64,000 nt of DNA, from NCBI GenBank assembly GCA_948567375.1, contig OX419757.1, positions 53,506,001 through 53,570,000 of the forward strand. The letters run 5' to 3'. Positions 1-10,873 of the stretch are shown one piece after another (the first letter of the stretch is position 1; each line of letters opens with the position of its first letter). A program made the position numbers and the translations under genes. The DNA comes from Lunularia cruciata. Taxonomy: Eukaryota > Streptophyta > Marchantiopsida > Lunulariales > Lunulariaceae. The notes under the pieces were generated by a model. It did no database searches and had not been told where the DNA came from. It saw nothing but the letters and a program-made list of their open reading frames with translations.

Positions 1-89
1 CTTGGCTTGAATGTCATAAGGTTCAATTTGATTGGACCCGATGCCAAATTCAAGTACAACACCAAGGTAGGAATTTCCAATTAGGTTGT

Positions 90-3000
90 TTGGCACCTCT
101 GAGTAAGACACCTAAGAATAGTCAGTCCCAAGATGGGAAGTTTGTCCAGAAGGTAGCCATAGAGCAAATCTGGAAGGGAGATGAGTCCCAAGATGGGAAG
201 TTTGCCAGGAAGGCAACCATAGAGCAAGCTTGGAAGAGAGATGAGTCCCTAGAAGGGAAGTTTGTTAGTGAAGCAGCCATAGAGCAAGCTTTGGAGGAAG
301 ATAAGTTTGTATTTGCAGTGTGGATCAAGCCGATTGCACAAGAACAATCTGAGGAGGGCCAAGTGCCGCATCAAGCGATGGTTGATTGGATAGTTCAGGA
401 GTTTGTAGATGTGTTTCCGGATGATCTGCCAAAGGGATTACCCTTCGACCAAGGTATGCCCTTCAAGATCAAGTTATTGCCAGGGAGTACTCCAATGAGT
501 AGACCAATCTATCAGCTCTCACCAAAGGAGTTGGAGGAGTTGCGAACAACACTTACAGAGTTGTTGGAGAAGGATTTCATACAACATAATACCTCTCCTT
601 GGGGAGCACCGGTACTATTTGTTCCAAAGAAGAATGGAGGACTTTGTTTATGTATTGATTACCGTGGGCTCAATAAGCAAACCGTGAAGAATGCATATCC
701 CTTTCCTCGGATCGTTGACTTACTTGATCAACTAAGTGGAGCACGTTACTTTTCCAAATTGGATCTTTGTAGCGGCTATTGGTGAATTCCGATTGATAGA
801 GAAGATGTGCAAAAGACTGCCTTTCACACAAGGTATGGACATTTTGAGTGGAGAGTTCTACCTTTCGGACTCACTAATGCTCCAGCAGTCTTCATGGATC
901 AGATGCACCGGGTGTTGGATGGACTATTGGATCGGTCAGTGGTGGTGTTCTTGGATGATATCTTAATCTATAGCAAGATAGAGGCAGAACACATGGATCA
1001 TGTGCGAGAAGTCCTAAGACGACTACAATAATGGAAATTTTACTTCAAGAAGTCGAAGTGTGCTTTTTGGCAGAAGGAGGTTACCTTCTTGGGTCATAAG
1101 ATCTCATCAGAGGGGATCAAGATGGAGGAAGAGAAGATCAAGGCCATTACTGATTGGCCTACCCCAAAGGATGCTGCAGAAGTACGGGCATTCAATGGAT
1201 TGGCCAGTTTTTACCGGTGGTTCATCCACTATTATGCTCATGTGGCTGCACCATTGACTGACCTCTTGGAAAAGAACTCAAGCTTCCAGTGGAACACCAA
1301 ACATGAAGAAGCATTCCAAAAGTTGAAACATATGGTGTCTTCAAGACCCATTCTTCAACCATATGATCCTCAACTACCTTGTGTGGTTGATTTTGATGCT
1401 TTTAACTTTGCAATTGGAGTTGTGTTGCAATAAGAATTTCCGGATGGACTACATCCCATTGCCTTTGTGTCTCGCCAACTAAATACAGCAGAAAGAAATT
1501 ACTCTACTCAAGATCGGGAACAAATTGCAATGGTATATGCCACCAAGGTATGGAGGCATTATCTCTTGGGGAAACAAGTGATCATGCAAATTGATCATAA
1601 GCCATTGTTGCAGACCTTACACCTAGAGCACATGAAGAGTTGACATCATCGATGGGAAGAGCAACTTCAATTGTTCGACATCAAACTTGAGTACAAACCA
1701 GGTCGGTTCCATGTCATCCCTGATGCTCTATCACGACGACCTGATTTGAAGTCCCTTCCTCTCATTGTGGCAGCAATTACGACGGTGTCAGTTGACCCCA
1801 AGATCCATAACGAGTTTAGGTTAGCTCTACAACAAGATCCCTTCTTCCAAATGGTACATGGTCGTCTAACAACAGGTGACAAGGAGTACAACACCTTCTC
1901 CTTCAAGGAAGGCCTCTTATTCCATGCGGACCAGATCTATGTTCCAGCCAAAGGTGATCTTTGACTTGTGCGCCTTCAAGAAGCCCATGATTTACCCATC
2001 GCTGGTCACATGGGTGTGGACAAGACCTTGGGTACCCTCCAACGTCAATGGTGGTGGCCTAATATGACACGAGATGTTCAAGAATTTGTCAGATCGTGTG
2101 AGAGCTGCCAACGTAACAAGGCCAGTAACCAGAAGCCGAGTGGACTCCTTCAACCACTCGCCATTCCATCCGCTCACTGAGAGCATGTGAGCTTGGATCT
2201 CATCACATCCTTGCCAAAGACAAAACAAGGGTACACCGCAATCGTGGTGTTTGTGGATAAGCTTAGTAAGCAAATCCACTTGGCACCAACCTATGATACC
2301 GTGGATGACCCAACCTTAGCGCAAATCTACTTCAACAATGTCTTCAAGCATCATGGGATGCCATGTGTACTCATCTCTGACCGTGATCCTTGATTTACCG
2401 AGAAATTTTGGCAAGAACTCTTCCATATACTCGGCACCAAGCTTGCTTTGTCCACGACCTATCATCCTCAAACTGATGGACAAACCAAACGTGCAAATCA
2501 TATATTGGAGGATATGTTGTCGGCCTTTGTCATTGTCCACCATACCAATTGGGATGAATGTCTTGCAGTTGCAGAATTTGCCTACAACAATTCCAAACAG
2601 GCAAGCACCGGATTTTCTCCCTTCTTTCTCAATTTTGGCCAAGATCCGCTTGTTCCAGATTCTCTTCTTGCTCCCCCTCCATCTCAGGTTCCTCATACTT
2701 CCACATTCTTGACCACTATATCCCAATTGCTCCAACAAGCCAAGTCTCACCTCCTTGTTGCTCATAATTGCCAAAAACAATATGCGGACCACCATCGTCG
2801 TGATCTCACCTTTGAACTTGGTGATAAAGTCATGCTATCCTCCAGTAACCTCCCTCTCCCACTTGATACCCAAGTTTGTAAACTTGCCCCTGACTAGATA
2901 GGACCCTTTGATATCACCCAAATTGTCTCTCCTGTTGCTTATCGACTTGCCTTACCTTATCACATGCGTATCCATCCTATCTTTCATATTTCCAAGTTGA

Positions 3001-3255
3001 AACCCTTTGTTCCTAACCCCTCTTCCTTTTCCTCTCGAGTCCAACCCCTCCCCTCTTCCTGTCCCTATCAATGATCACGAGGAGTACAAAGTTGATTGTA
3101 TCCTTGCGCGTCGCCATATCTAACGAGGCCGTCGCCAACATACGGAGTACAAGGTCCTTTGGAAAGGGTATCCCCTTCATGATGCCACCTAGGAGCCTCT
3201 TTCTCACCTCCAGAATGCAAACACGGCCATCCAGGAATTTGAAGCTTCACTAGCA
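90..3255 (+). pseudogene. Gypsy A copy 1 pol: RT, RNase H, integrase, chromodomain (inactivated)
   Basis: Domains appear in the order RT (about 388-1030, with [13 protein letters not shown], the KLD motif and FLDDILIY as the active-site box), RNase H (about 1375-1735, DFDA then TDHKPLLQ), integrase zinc finger (about 1975-2130, ending CESCQRNKA), integrase core (about 2190-2700, LDLITSLP and SDRDP) and chromodomain (about 3075-3250, EEYKVD and EYKVLWKGYPLHDAT). It would copy and integrate the element in virus-like particles and nucleus. Frame is broken by stops near 782, 1029, 1431, 1641, 1962, 2178, 2391 and 2896; several are C-to-T or G-to-A relative to copy 2. The third integrase acidic residue, expected in the QTER-type motif, is lysine here. 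Not functional. Confidence 0.9.
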
Positions 3256-3288
3256 ACGAGGACGTCACCAACTAGCGGCGGGGGAATA

Positions 3289-3702
3289 TGTAACAATATG
3301 GAGTTTAGCGACGAAGTTAGTCGGGCTTACGAAGTAACACATAAGACAAAGTAGCCTAGAATATTTCGGAAGTATCTAGAAAGCTTCTTGGGAAGCTTCC
3401 CGGTTAACTTAGCTTGCACCTTAAGTAAGTAGCTTCTAGAAGGAAGCTTCTAGAAGCTTCCAACTAGCTTAGCTTGCACGCCAAGTAGGCGACTTCTAGA
3501 AGGAAGCTTCTTGAGAAGCTTCCTAGTTAACTTGGCTTGCACTCTAAGAAAGCAGCTTGAGGAAGCTTCTCAAGGGCCTTGTATGCTACCCATAAATACC
3601 AAAGCCAGAGCTCATGCAAGGCATTTGGAGTTTTCCCTCATCCAAGTGCCCCAATGTGAGTTTCCATTCTCCTATTTCTCTCCTCAGATTTGGTCTTTTA
3701 CA
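3289..3702 (+). repeat. Gypsy A copy 1 3' LTR (414 bp) with GAAGCTTC-rich minisatellite
   Basis: It starts TGTAACAATATGG directly after the polypurine tract GGCGGGGGAATA and ends TCTTTTACA. It is 48 bp longer than the 366-bp LTRs of copy 2, because of an extra tandem unit around 3405-3460. The U3 half is packed with inverted GAA/TTC pairs. At 3443-3460 four units alternate at exact 5-bp spacing (GAAGCTTCTAGAAGCTTC), matching the consensus heat-shock element. A TATAAATA-like box (CATAAATACC) lies at about 3591-3600. Confidence 0.9.
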
Positions 3703-3809
3703 AAAAGGCTATTTCCATCAGATCAAAGAGTAGAGCCAGCATTGGATTGCAAGAAAGCTTCCGAGTCATTGACAAACAAGGCAGCCTAAATGCAAGGAGC
3801 CAGGTGCCC
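3703..3809. other. Short unclassified spacer
   Basis: Sequence between the gypsy A 3' LTR and the next element fragment. I see no coding signal of its own; an open stretch reaching into it from inside the LTR has no family resemblance. Confidence 0.4.
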
Positions 3810-4590
3810 GGCGCATTCTCACGACCATACAATCCCTACAACACCATGCATTGACAAGCATCACACTTCTTGATAAAGTCATATACTCCTTTGAATATGG
3901 TTGGTCATCAATAACCCATTGTCAATAATCTTTTTGCTATATTTTTGAGGGTGAAGTGTCCCTTAATGGATTCTCCATGCAAGGATTGTATCACTTTTCC
4001 TATTTCGTGTTTTTCCAAACATCATTACAACCTCTCTATAGTGGTATACTTCCTCTCTACCTCTAAGATTTGCCTCCTTGCATAGTATATTGGGTAGTCC
4101 TTCCCATCATCCTTCTGACTAAGTACTCCTCTTGCCGCTATGGATGAAGTGTCTACTTACACATGGAAATATTGGTCCTAGTGAGAGGCATGCATCACTG
4201 GAGCCTCTACCCAGCTAGGCTTTGGGGCAAAGAATGCTTATTTTTGCATCTTTGTCCAATCATACCCTTTGGCCTCTTATGCAATTTGATGAGGGGTCAA
4301 GCAAGCTAAATAGCTAAATATGAACCTTTTTTTATAGCCCTTAGGGCCCAAAAAGTCTCAAAGCTGCCTCAATTCTTAGTGACTTCAATGCTTGTATCAC
4401 CTTGACTTTCTCGGCATCCACTTCTACTCCTTTTCTTGAAACTTGGTGACCAAGGAGAATTCCTTCCATCATTACAAAGAAATATTTCTTGAGGTATGGC
4501 AATAATCTTGTCACTTTGCACCTTTCAAATGTCTTCTTTGAAAGCAAGAGATGACCAGTTCTTTGTCCAAAGACACAAAAGGCATATTTA
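3810..4590 (-). pseudogene. Decayed gypsy fragment: RT end, RNase H, integrase zinc finger
   Basis: Read on the minus strand, interrupted frames give a typical plant Ty3/gypsy order. At about 4500-4390 is the end of RT (EGILLGHQVSRKGVEVDAEK). At about 4170-4050 is RNase H (VDTSSIAARGVLSQKDDG, then YPIYYARRQ). At about 3990-3830 is the integrase histidine-cysteine finger (GHFTLKNIAKR, ending CDAC). Many stops and frameshifts make it a relic. Its RNase H and finger differ from gypsy A, and it resembles gypsy B only at family level, so it is probably a third lineage. No LTR could be tied to it. Confidence 0.75.
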
Positions 4591-4594
4591 TCTA

Positions 4595-5937
4595 TCCTTG
4601 GTACTTTTAATTGTAACTTATAAAGAGAAATGGATGTGTTGCATCTATTTGTTAACTTAGATAAATTGTAGATAGTTTGATAAAGTAGTAACCATGGTAG
4701 CAATGCCTTAAGTTATCATTTCCATGTAACAACAAATTGAGCACCTTACTTGATTGTTGGAAGAATGACATCATCCACGACAAGAGCATGTAGAGAGAGC
4801 ACCATTTCTAGAAGGAGAAAAGAAAATCCAATTTTTGAAGCCCAAGGTATTTGAAGGCAAGAACCTCTTAGGTGCCATGAGGAATTTTTTATTTGATTAT
4901 GAGCAATATTTTGAAACTACAAAATCTTCAAGATGAACAAAGATAAATTCTCTTGGCTTCAAGCCAATTGGATGGAGTGGCAAAGCTATGGTGGCAATTC
5001 TTAGTGGAATGAGTTAAATGGTAGTGTGTTGTGCCAATCTAGACATAAGAAGAAAATCAAGAGTGCAATAATTGGGTGATTCCAAGCTACAAGTGCCACA
5101 TGAGATAGGTTGGCATAAGCCATATAGTTTGTTGAGTACTTTGATTCCTTGGTTGCGATAACTTGGTCTCAACCTTGACCTTCACCAAACCTGCTCACCC
5201 ATTACACATAAGTGGAGAAGTTGGCATCAATGGAGATTGATGCCATGCAACAAAAACCAATTAGCACTACAAATAGTGAACATTGCAAAAAATTGATGGT
5301 TGCTTTTATTGTCGCCAAATTGGGCATCACATTGTTGAATGTTTGCTCAAGAATGGATGACCCCAACAAATAGCCCAAATGAAGTTTGTGGAGTGTGATG
5401 GTCAAGGAAATAAGGAGTCCTAGTAGGAGAACTTGATTAGTTCTAATGGGATTGAAAGCTCAACCTATGCAAGTTTGCTTAACTTGCAAGGTATGAAATT
5501 TGATCATGGGTGTAGGATTTTGGTTGATTCAACAAATTCAGAAAATTGCATGTTTATGTAATCAGCACATGAATTAAGTATTTTTATCAAGACAATAATT
5601 GAAAATAGGTTGATGATGATATATAGTAGAGAAGGTTCTACATTTCATATCTCATATCATATTACATTTAAGACTAAGGAGTATTTGGAGTGTATGAGGT
5701 TTGTAGTGGTACCTCTACACTATGATGTCATTCTTGGTTTGCCTTGGCTTGAACATCATAAGGTTTAATTGGACCTGATGAAAAGTTCAAGTAAAACACC
5801 AAAGTAGAAATACAGATTAAGTTATTTGGCACCTTTGAGTAAGACACCTAAGAATAATCAACCCCAAGATGGGAAGTTTGTCAATAAAGCAGCCATAGAG
5901 CAAGCTTTGGAGGAAGATAAGCATATTTTTGCAGTAG
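4595..5937 (+). pseudogene. Gypsy A fragment: leader, gag and protease
   Basis: It follows the gypsy A leader and gag of copy 2 (about 11050-12700). It starts in the leader (AATTGTAACTTAT) and runs through the gag start region (CAACAAATTGAGCACC), the gag core (LLGAMRN-like) and the protease segment with DIILGLPWL-like residues near 5730. It ends abruptly in the gag-pol spacer near 5937. It is much more diverged than copies 1 and 2, with many stops and small indels, and has no LTR at either end. The 5' boundary abuts the minus-strand gypsy relic, so one of the two was truncated by the other or by deletion. Confidence 0.8.
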
Positions 5938-6151
5938 TAATACTTGATTTCTATGTGCTTGGTTCTAGTGTGGAATTCTAGATTTTACATTAATTTGAGA
6001 GTACTCTAATTTTCATTATACATTTGAGTTTGATTATCTTGTTTAAAGGAATTTCCTTGAGTGACCTACAAAACCATATTTCCATATACTATATCTCCAT
6101 GTTAAAAATACCAATACAAACTAAACTTGGGTTGCTCTAAGCTAGTGGTCA
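5938..6151. other. Unassigned AT-rich spacer
   Basis: No coding, LTR or RNA signal recognised between the truncated gypsy A fragment and the nested LTR pair. Confidence 0.4.
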
Positions 6152-7518
6152 TGTGAGCCGACATGTCTCTCATTCAAGATGAACCTCCAATGGCTATCAT
6201 GGTAGCGCACCATGGACTAAGAAGGCAAAGAACCCCAACTTCACCATACTCCTCCAAGGCTAACACTCCAGACATTGCTCACTAGAGAACTCAATGACAG
6301 AGAGATAGTTGCAAATGAAAGGATGGTGAGTACTGTAACACCCATTTGTGCATGTGTGTGGTATTGTGATATTTAGCTTGGTATTACAAGTACTTAAGAG
6401 ATATTATTTATATAGAGATAAAGGATGGTTCTATATTAGTCATGGTTAGCTAAAGTTAGTCATAGCTAAGATAGATGGGACCTTACTTTAGAGGAAGTAG
6501 AAAAGATGAGCACCACTATTTTGGATTTTAGTGTGTTGACTTGGTATTATTCCTAGGTGTTTGGCTTTGGGGAAAGAGTTGAGAACTCTTGGGCCCGCAA
6601 GCCTTTTTGTTTTGGATTCTTCTTTAGTCCAAGGATAGCCCATGTGAAGGAATCCTTGCTTTAGTGGTTGGGTCAAGATAAGGGGAATATGCCCATGTGA
6701 ATGGATATTCCTTTCTACTTTTTGACTTTACTTGACTTTTAGTCTAGTAACTTGAGTTACTACGGTAATTAGTAACTTTGGTACGTAACTATTTCACAAG
6801 TATATAAACAAGGAGTGAGGAGGTACTCATCATCCTTTCATTTGCAACTATCTCTCTCTCATTGAGTTCTCTAGTGAGCAATGTCTTGAGTCTTGGAGTG
6901 TTAGCCTTGGAGGAGTATGATGGAGTTGGGGTTCCTTGCCTTCTTAGTCCATGGTGCGCTACCATAATAGCCATCAGAGGTTCATCCTGAGTGAGAGACA
7001 GGCCGGCTCACAGTACCTCCTCACCCCTTGTTTATATACTTGTGAAATAGTTACACACCAAAGTTACTATTTACCATAGTAACTCAAGCTATTAGACTAA
7101 AAGTCAAGTAAAGTAAAAAAGTATAAAAGAATATTTAGCCACATAGGTATATTCCACTAAGCATTGATCTTATCTTGACCCAACCACTAAGTCAAGGATT
7201 CCTTCACATGGGCTATCCTTGGACTATAGAAGAATCCAAAACAAAAGAGCTTGTGGGCCCAAGAGTTCTCAACTCTTTCCTCAAAGTCAAACACCTAGGA
7301 ATAATACCAAGTTAACATAATAGACTCCAAAATAGTGGTGCTCATCTTTTCCACTTCCTCTAAAGTAAGGTCCCCACTATCTTAGCTATGACTAAATTTA
7401 GCTAATTATGACTAATTTAGAACCATCCTTTATCTCTATATAGATAATATCTCTCAAATATTTGTAATACCAAGCTAAATATCACAATACCACACACATG
7501 GCACAAATGGGTGTAACA
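6152..7518 (-). repeat. Gypsy B solo LTR (minus), split by a nested LTR of the same family
   Basis: On the minus strand it begins TGTTACACCCATTTG (ending at 7518) and ends at 6152 with GGCTCACA, the same ends as the gypsy B LTR. Removing the nested plus-strand LTR gives about 684 bp, matching the family length. The unoccupied form of the insertion site survives in a sister LTR at about 24455-24480 (GATGAGTACCTCC), which confirms the nesting. No target duplication is evident at its outer edges, and no internal gypsy sequence is attached. Confidence 0.85.
6334..7012 (+). repeat. Gypsy B solo LTR (plus), nested inside the minus LTR
   Basis: A 679-bp sequence runs from TGTAACACCCATTTG to CCGGCTCACA. 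Its first 117 bp match the partial 3' LTR that follows the intact gypsy B polyprotein at 35142-35258, so it supplies the missing rest of that LTR type. It is flanked by GTAC on both sides (6330-6333 and 7013-7016; a 5-bp AGTAC if the terminal A is shared), a target-site duplication. Loss of the internal region between two LTRs would leave such a solo copy. Confidence 0.9.
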
Positions 7519-8057
7519 ATCCACCATTCATCATGAATATGAAACCACTATGTGATTTTTTCTTGTCTAAATCACCCTTGAAATTAATATCACATTACCT
7601 TGCTGGTGTATTAGAAGTATTTGGTCCTCCACTAAATTCTAGTCCATAGTTCAAAGTCCCTTTAAGGATATTCAAAAAATCTCTTTATTGCACTCCAATA
7701 TTGAGGGAAGTACTAGGACTAAACTCTACCACCATGCTAACAATATACGATTTATTAGATCTTGTACTTGTCATACTATATATTAAGCATCTTACTTCTT
7801 AGTGGGATGCTATAATTGAGCATGCGCTGTTATAATTGAGCATGCTTCTTAATGATTTATACCCTTATAAAATATTTATACAATATGATTAATTGAAAAC
7901 TATCATTACATTTGCACATCAATTACAAAAGAAAGGATCACATAGAGATACTCAAAGCTCTTCTACCAACTTCCTCTTCTTACAAGGCTAGTCACATGAA
8001 ATGAGGAATGGATTAATTGAAGAGTATGTAAGTTTTGAGCTAATTGAACAATCAGAG
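7519..8057. other. Unassigned AT-rich spacer
   Basis: About 540 bp of AT-rich sequence between two gypsy B LTR copies. A short direct repeat (ATAATTGAGCATGC, near 7811-7845) is the only structure I see. No coding or RNA gene signal. Confidence 0.4.
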
Positions 8058-8733
8058 TATGAGCTGGCCTATCTCTCACTTGGGATAACCCTTTGATGAC
8101 TATTAAGGTAGCACATTTATATCAACTAAGAAGGTAAAAAACCAAACTCCATCACTCTCTTCCAAGGCTAAAAGTCTAAGACACCTCTAAGACTAAAGCA
8201 ATTGCCCACGAGAGAACTCAATGAGAGAGAGATATCTGCAAATGAAAGGATGATGAGTACTTATCCTTGATTTATATTCTTATAAAATATTTACACATAA
8301 AAGCTACTAATTATTAGAGTAACTTGATTTATTAATCATAAAGTCATCTAAAGTCTAAATTCTAAAAGAATATCCAAATCAGGCATATAGTCTTATCTTC
8401 ACAACAAACTACTAAGTAAAACATTCCTTCAATAGTGCTTTCCTTAGACTATACAAAAATCTACACCAAAATGGCTTGTGTACTTAAGAGTTCTCAACTT
8501 TTTCTCCAAAGCAAAGCGTATAGGAATAATAGAAATTCAATACATTAGAATACAAAATAGTGATGCTAACTCTTTCAACTTCCTTTAAAGCAAGTTCACC
8601 TCTATCTTATCATGGCTAGTGTAGAAGCTTGGTTGAACTACACATAAAAATTATCCTTAAACTGTTTATAATACCAAATTAAATATCCAAATAGAGCATA
8701 TATATACCAAGATATTATATTTACATTAGAACT
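8058..8733 (-). repeat. Degenerate gypsy B 3' LTR (minus)
   Basis: The minus-strand end resembles the family LTR terminus: plus-strand TATGAGCTGGCCTATCTCTC against TGTGAGCCGGCCTGTCTCTC. Internal blocks match too, including the ACTAAGAAGG region, GAGAACTCAATGAGAGAGAG, and TGCAAATGAAAGGATGATGA. Divergence is high. It lies directly downstream, in minus orientation, of a gypsy B pol terminus, so it is that element's 3' LTR. Confidence 0.75.
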
Positions 8734-8779
8734 AGGATTATGTTATCCTTACAGTGAAGGTTACTTTACTTTCTTTAAT

Positions 8780-9490
8780 ATAACTTTAACTTATCATGGT
8801 TAATCCTACCAAAGTATCTTCCTCTCAACTCCTTGAGATCATAAGTATAATTGCTCCACATCTTCTTTACTATGAAAGGTCCAAAGTACTTTAAAAAATT
8901 TCTTTTGCACACTCTTGAAATGGAATCAAACAACATCATTCAAGAACTTTTCATGAAATGCTCTACCTTCTTACTTCTTACATTACTTTCATTTTTTTTC
9001 CTTTGGGCTTGTTCTATTCAAACCATAGTTATTGCTCTTGTGCACTCCATTTCCATGAGTTGATTCTTCCTTGATTTCTTTACATGAATTTCTTGTAGCT
9101 TTTCTATTATGAAATGTCCAAACTACTTAAACAAAAACTTTTCTTTCACACTCTTAAATCAAATGGAATCAAACAAAATTATCCAATCAACTTCCATGTA
9201 GTGCTCTACCTTCCTCTTGCCTTGCTTCTTGTCATAGCTCTCCTTTTGTTTTCTTTGGGCTTCCTCCACTCAAAACATGGAAATTGATCCTACTTCCTCC
9301 AATTCCATGAGTTGATCCTTCCTTGATTTCTTTACATCAATTTCTTATATCTTCTTCAATTTTCTATGGATGTTTTGGAAGGTAGGAAGATCAAAGTAAA
9401 TGGATAAAGTAGATCCAATATTATATATCAAATGAAATGGAGAATATCTAATGAATGTCTTTATTGTCTTTAATGACCACTGTCACAAAA
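8780..9490 (-). pseudogene. Gypsy B pol 3' end (minus), internally duplicated
   Basis: Complementary to the last part of the intact gypsy B polyprotein (about 34690-35085). Recognisable blocks are the GPY/F-like region (YFGPF, with FIVEKV), the VMLFDSI region and the MELEEARA region. The block containing the FDSI-to-MELEEAR segment occurs twice in tandem, at about 8880-9085 and 9110-9325, so the relic has suffered a partial internal duplication. It reads into the degenerate LTR at 8058-8733. Stops in every frame mark it as a pseudogene. Confidence 0.75.
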
Positions 9491-9504
9491 GATCTGATCT
9501 AATA

Positions 9505-9925
9505 AGCTCTTGATGGTGGTGGTTCATTTCATGCCAAAGGCCTCTTGCTCCTAAAGAACCTCTTATACCTTGGTGGCCCAAAGGCATATTTCACCCAAAG
9601 GTCAATTTTTAGGCCAAAGGTTCTTTCACCCTAACATTATCATTGACTGCATGCATCTTTGCCTACAAAATGGAATCCCAACAAGATGCAAACTCAACTA
9701 TCTACTCGGCTTTTCTATTCGGTGGTACTCTCAATGTTCCCTTGTTCCTAGAAACCTTCCTTACATTGACTTGCTTGTTTAGAGCATCAAGGGTAACTTC
9801 TGTGATAATATGAAGATTTCCTACATAGGCATTCAAGCACTCACTCTTGCTTAATGTCAAGGGCAACTTACTTAATTCAACACAAATTTCCTAAGTAGAT
9901 ACTCAAAAACACACTCTTATTGCAA
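9505..9925 (+). repeat. Unclassified repeat R, copy 1
   Basis: This stretch shares its order of short blocks with 63390-63737: TTCATTT and CCAAAGGCCTCTTGCTCCT, then FHP-like codons, then AATCCCAACAA, GACTATCTA/AACTATCTACTCGGCTTTT and GGTACT-CTCAATG-TC. The later copy has an uninterrupted 121-codon frame; this one is interrupted. At 9787-9910 a roughly 65-bp segment (TCAAGGGTAACTT, then TCAAGGGCAACTT) is repeated in tandem. Domain family not recognised. Confidence 0.55.
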
Positions 9926-10159
9926 GATTCTTCACACAACCACCGCCAACCACAACTACTTCAACTGTACAAGTATTTACACAATCATTAGCTACAAAAC
10001 TAGTCCTAAGTCAAAAATTATTTCTAGGCAAAGATGCATATCAAAATGAAAGTAGAGTTTGAGGCCAAAGAGAATTTCAAGCTGAGGATGCATTCTATGC
10101 TTAATGGATTTCTACCTATTTCCATGGAGCTAGTACTTATCTTTGTCCTAGAATCTACT

Positions 10160-10501
10160 ACAATGAACTACCTTTTCTTGTACAAACTTTAACTCGCAAC
10201 TCTATCATCTCCTTGTACCTTGTAATTTCCTCTAATAGTGCTTTCATGGCTTCTTCAAATCTCTTCAAGGTGTGAGTAATCAACTTCACAAATAACTATT
10301 GTAAGTGCTTGTCCATGTATGACTTTTTTGTCAGCACATGTGCTTGGAATCTAGAGTCTCAAGCCTTCAATTCTCTAAGGAGGCCTCCCCTAGATCTCCT
10401 CAAGATGGTCTTGCACCATCTCCATCCTTGCCAAAATTGTTGTCTTCTTCAAGTTGAATTGGGTACAACTTTTCTCCATCTCGGCCACCATTTTTCAATG
10501 G
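10160..10501 (-). pseudogene. Coiled-coil-like sequence, downstream (3') part, interrupted by gypsy A
   Basis: On the minus strand this continues the sequence at 16046-17046 across the gypsy A insertion, because the target duplication ATGGC lies at both joints. It gives charged but broken reading frames. I do not recognise a family; see the larger part at 16046-17046. Confidence 0.45.
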
Positions 10502-10506
10502 ATGGC
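10502..10506 (+). other. Target-site duplication ATGGC, left
   Basis: ATGGC immediately precedes the 5' LTR (TGTAACAATATGG). It is repeated immediately after the 3' LTR at 16041-16045, and again at 38685-38689 in the duplicated block. This proves the element at 10507-16040 is one insertion. Confidence 0.93.
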
Positions 10507-10872
10507 TGTAACAATATGGAGTTTAGCGACAAAGTTAGTCAGGCTCACAAAGTGGCACATAAGACAAATTAGCCTAGAATATTCCGGAAGTATCTAGGAA
10601 GCTTCTTGGGAAGCTTCCCGGTTAGCTTAGCTTGCACGCCAAGTAGGCGGCTTCTAGAAGGAAGCTTCTTGAGAAGCTTCCTAGTTAACTTGGCTTGCAC
10701 TCTAAGAAAGCGGCTTGAGGAAGCTTCTTGAGAAGCTTCTCAAGGGCCTTGTATGCTACCTATAAATACCAAAGCCAAAGCTCATGCTAGGCATTTGGAG
10801 TTTTCCCTCATTCAAGTGTCCCAATGTGAGTTTCCATTCTCCTATTTCTCTCCTCGGTTTTAGTCTTTTACA
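10507..10872 (+). repeat. Gypsy A copy 2 5' LTR
   Basis: TGTAACAATATGG to TCTTTTACA, 366 bp. It carries clustered GAA/TTC inverted pairs at about 10580-10740 (TTCCGGAA, GAAGCTTC repeated, TTCTAGAA), and a CTATAAATACC box near 10759-10769 that is the likely core promoter. The four-unit phased array seen in the copy 1 LTR is reduced here to two-unit pairs. Confidence 0.95.
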
Positions 10873-10873
10873 T

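Larger units (their letters stand above)
1..3702 (+). mobile_element. Gypsy A copy 1: chromodomain Ty3/gypsy LTR retrotransposon, 3' part only
   Basis: The window opens inside the end of the protease region, and the element runs through reverse transcriptase, RNase H, integrase and chromodomain to a 3' LTR. It aligns along its length with the full-length copy at 10507-16040 (position 1 corresponds to about 12383), with only a few bases of net length difference, so family assignment is firm. The 5' LTR, PBS and gag lie outside the window. The bases after the 3' LTR begin AAAAG, the expected place of a target duplication, but its mate cannot be checked here. Confidence 0.93.

Noticed and set aside
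3511-3789. 92-codon plus-strand frame
   Set aside because: It lies mostly in the gypsy A LTR and runs into flank; no protein resemblance.
6152-7518. Palindromic region as a foldback DNA transposon or MITE
   Set aside because: Both arms are recognisable gypsy B LTRs and the inner one has its own target duplication.
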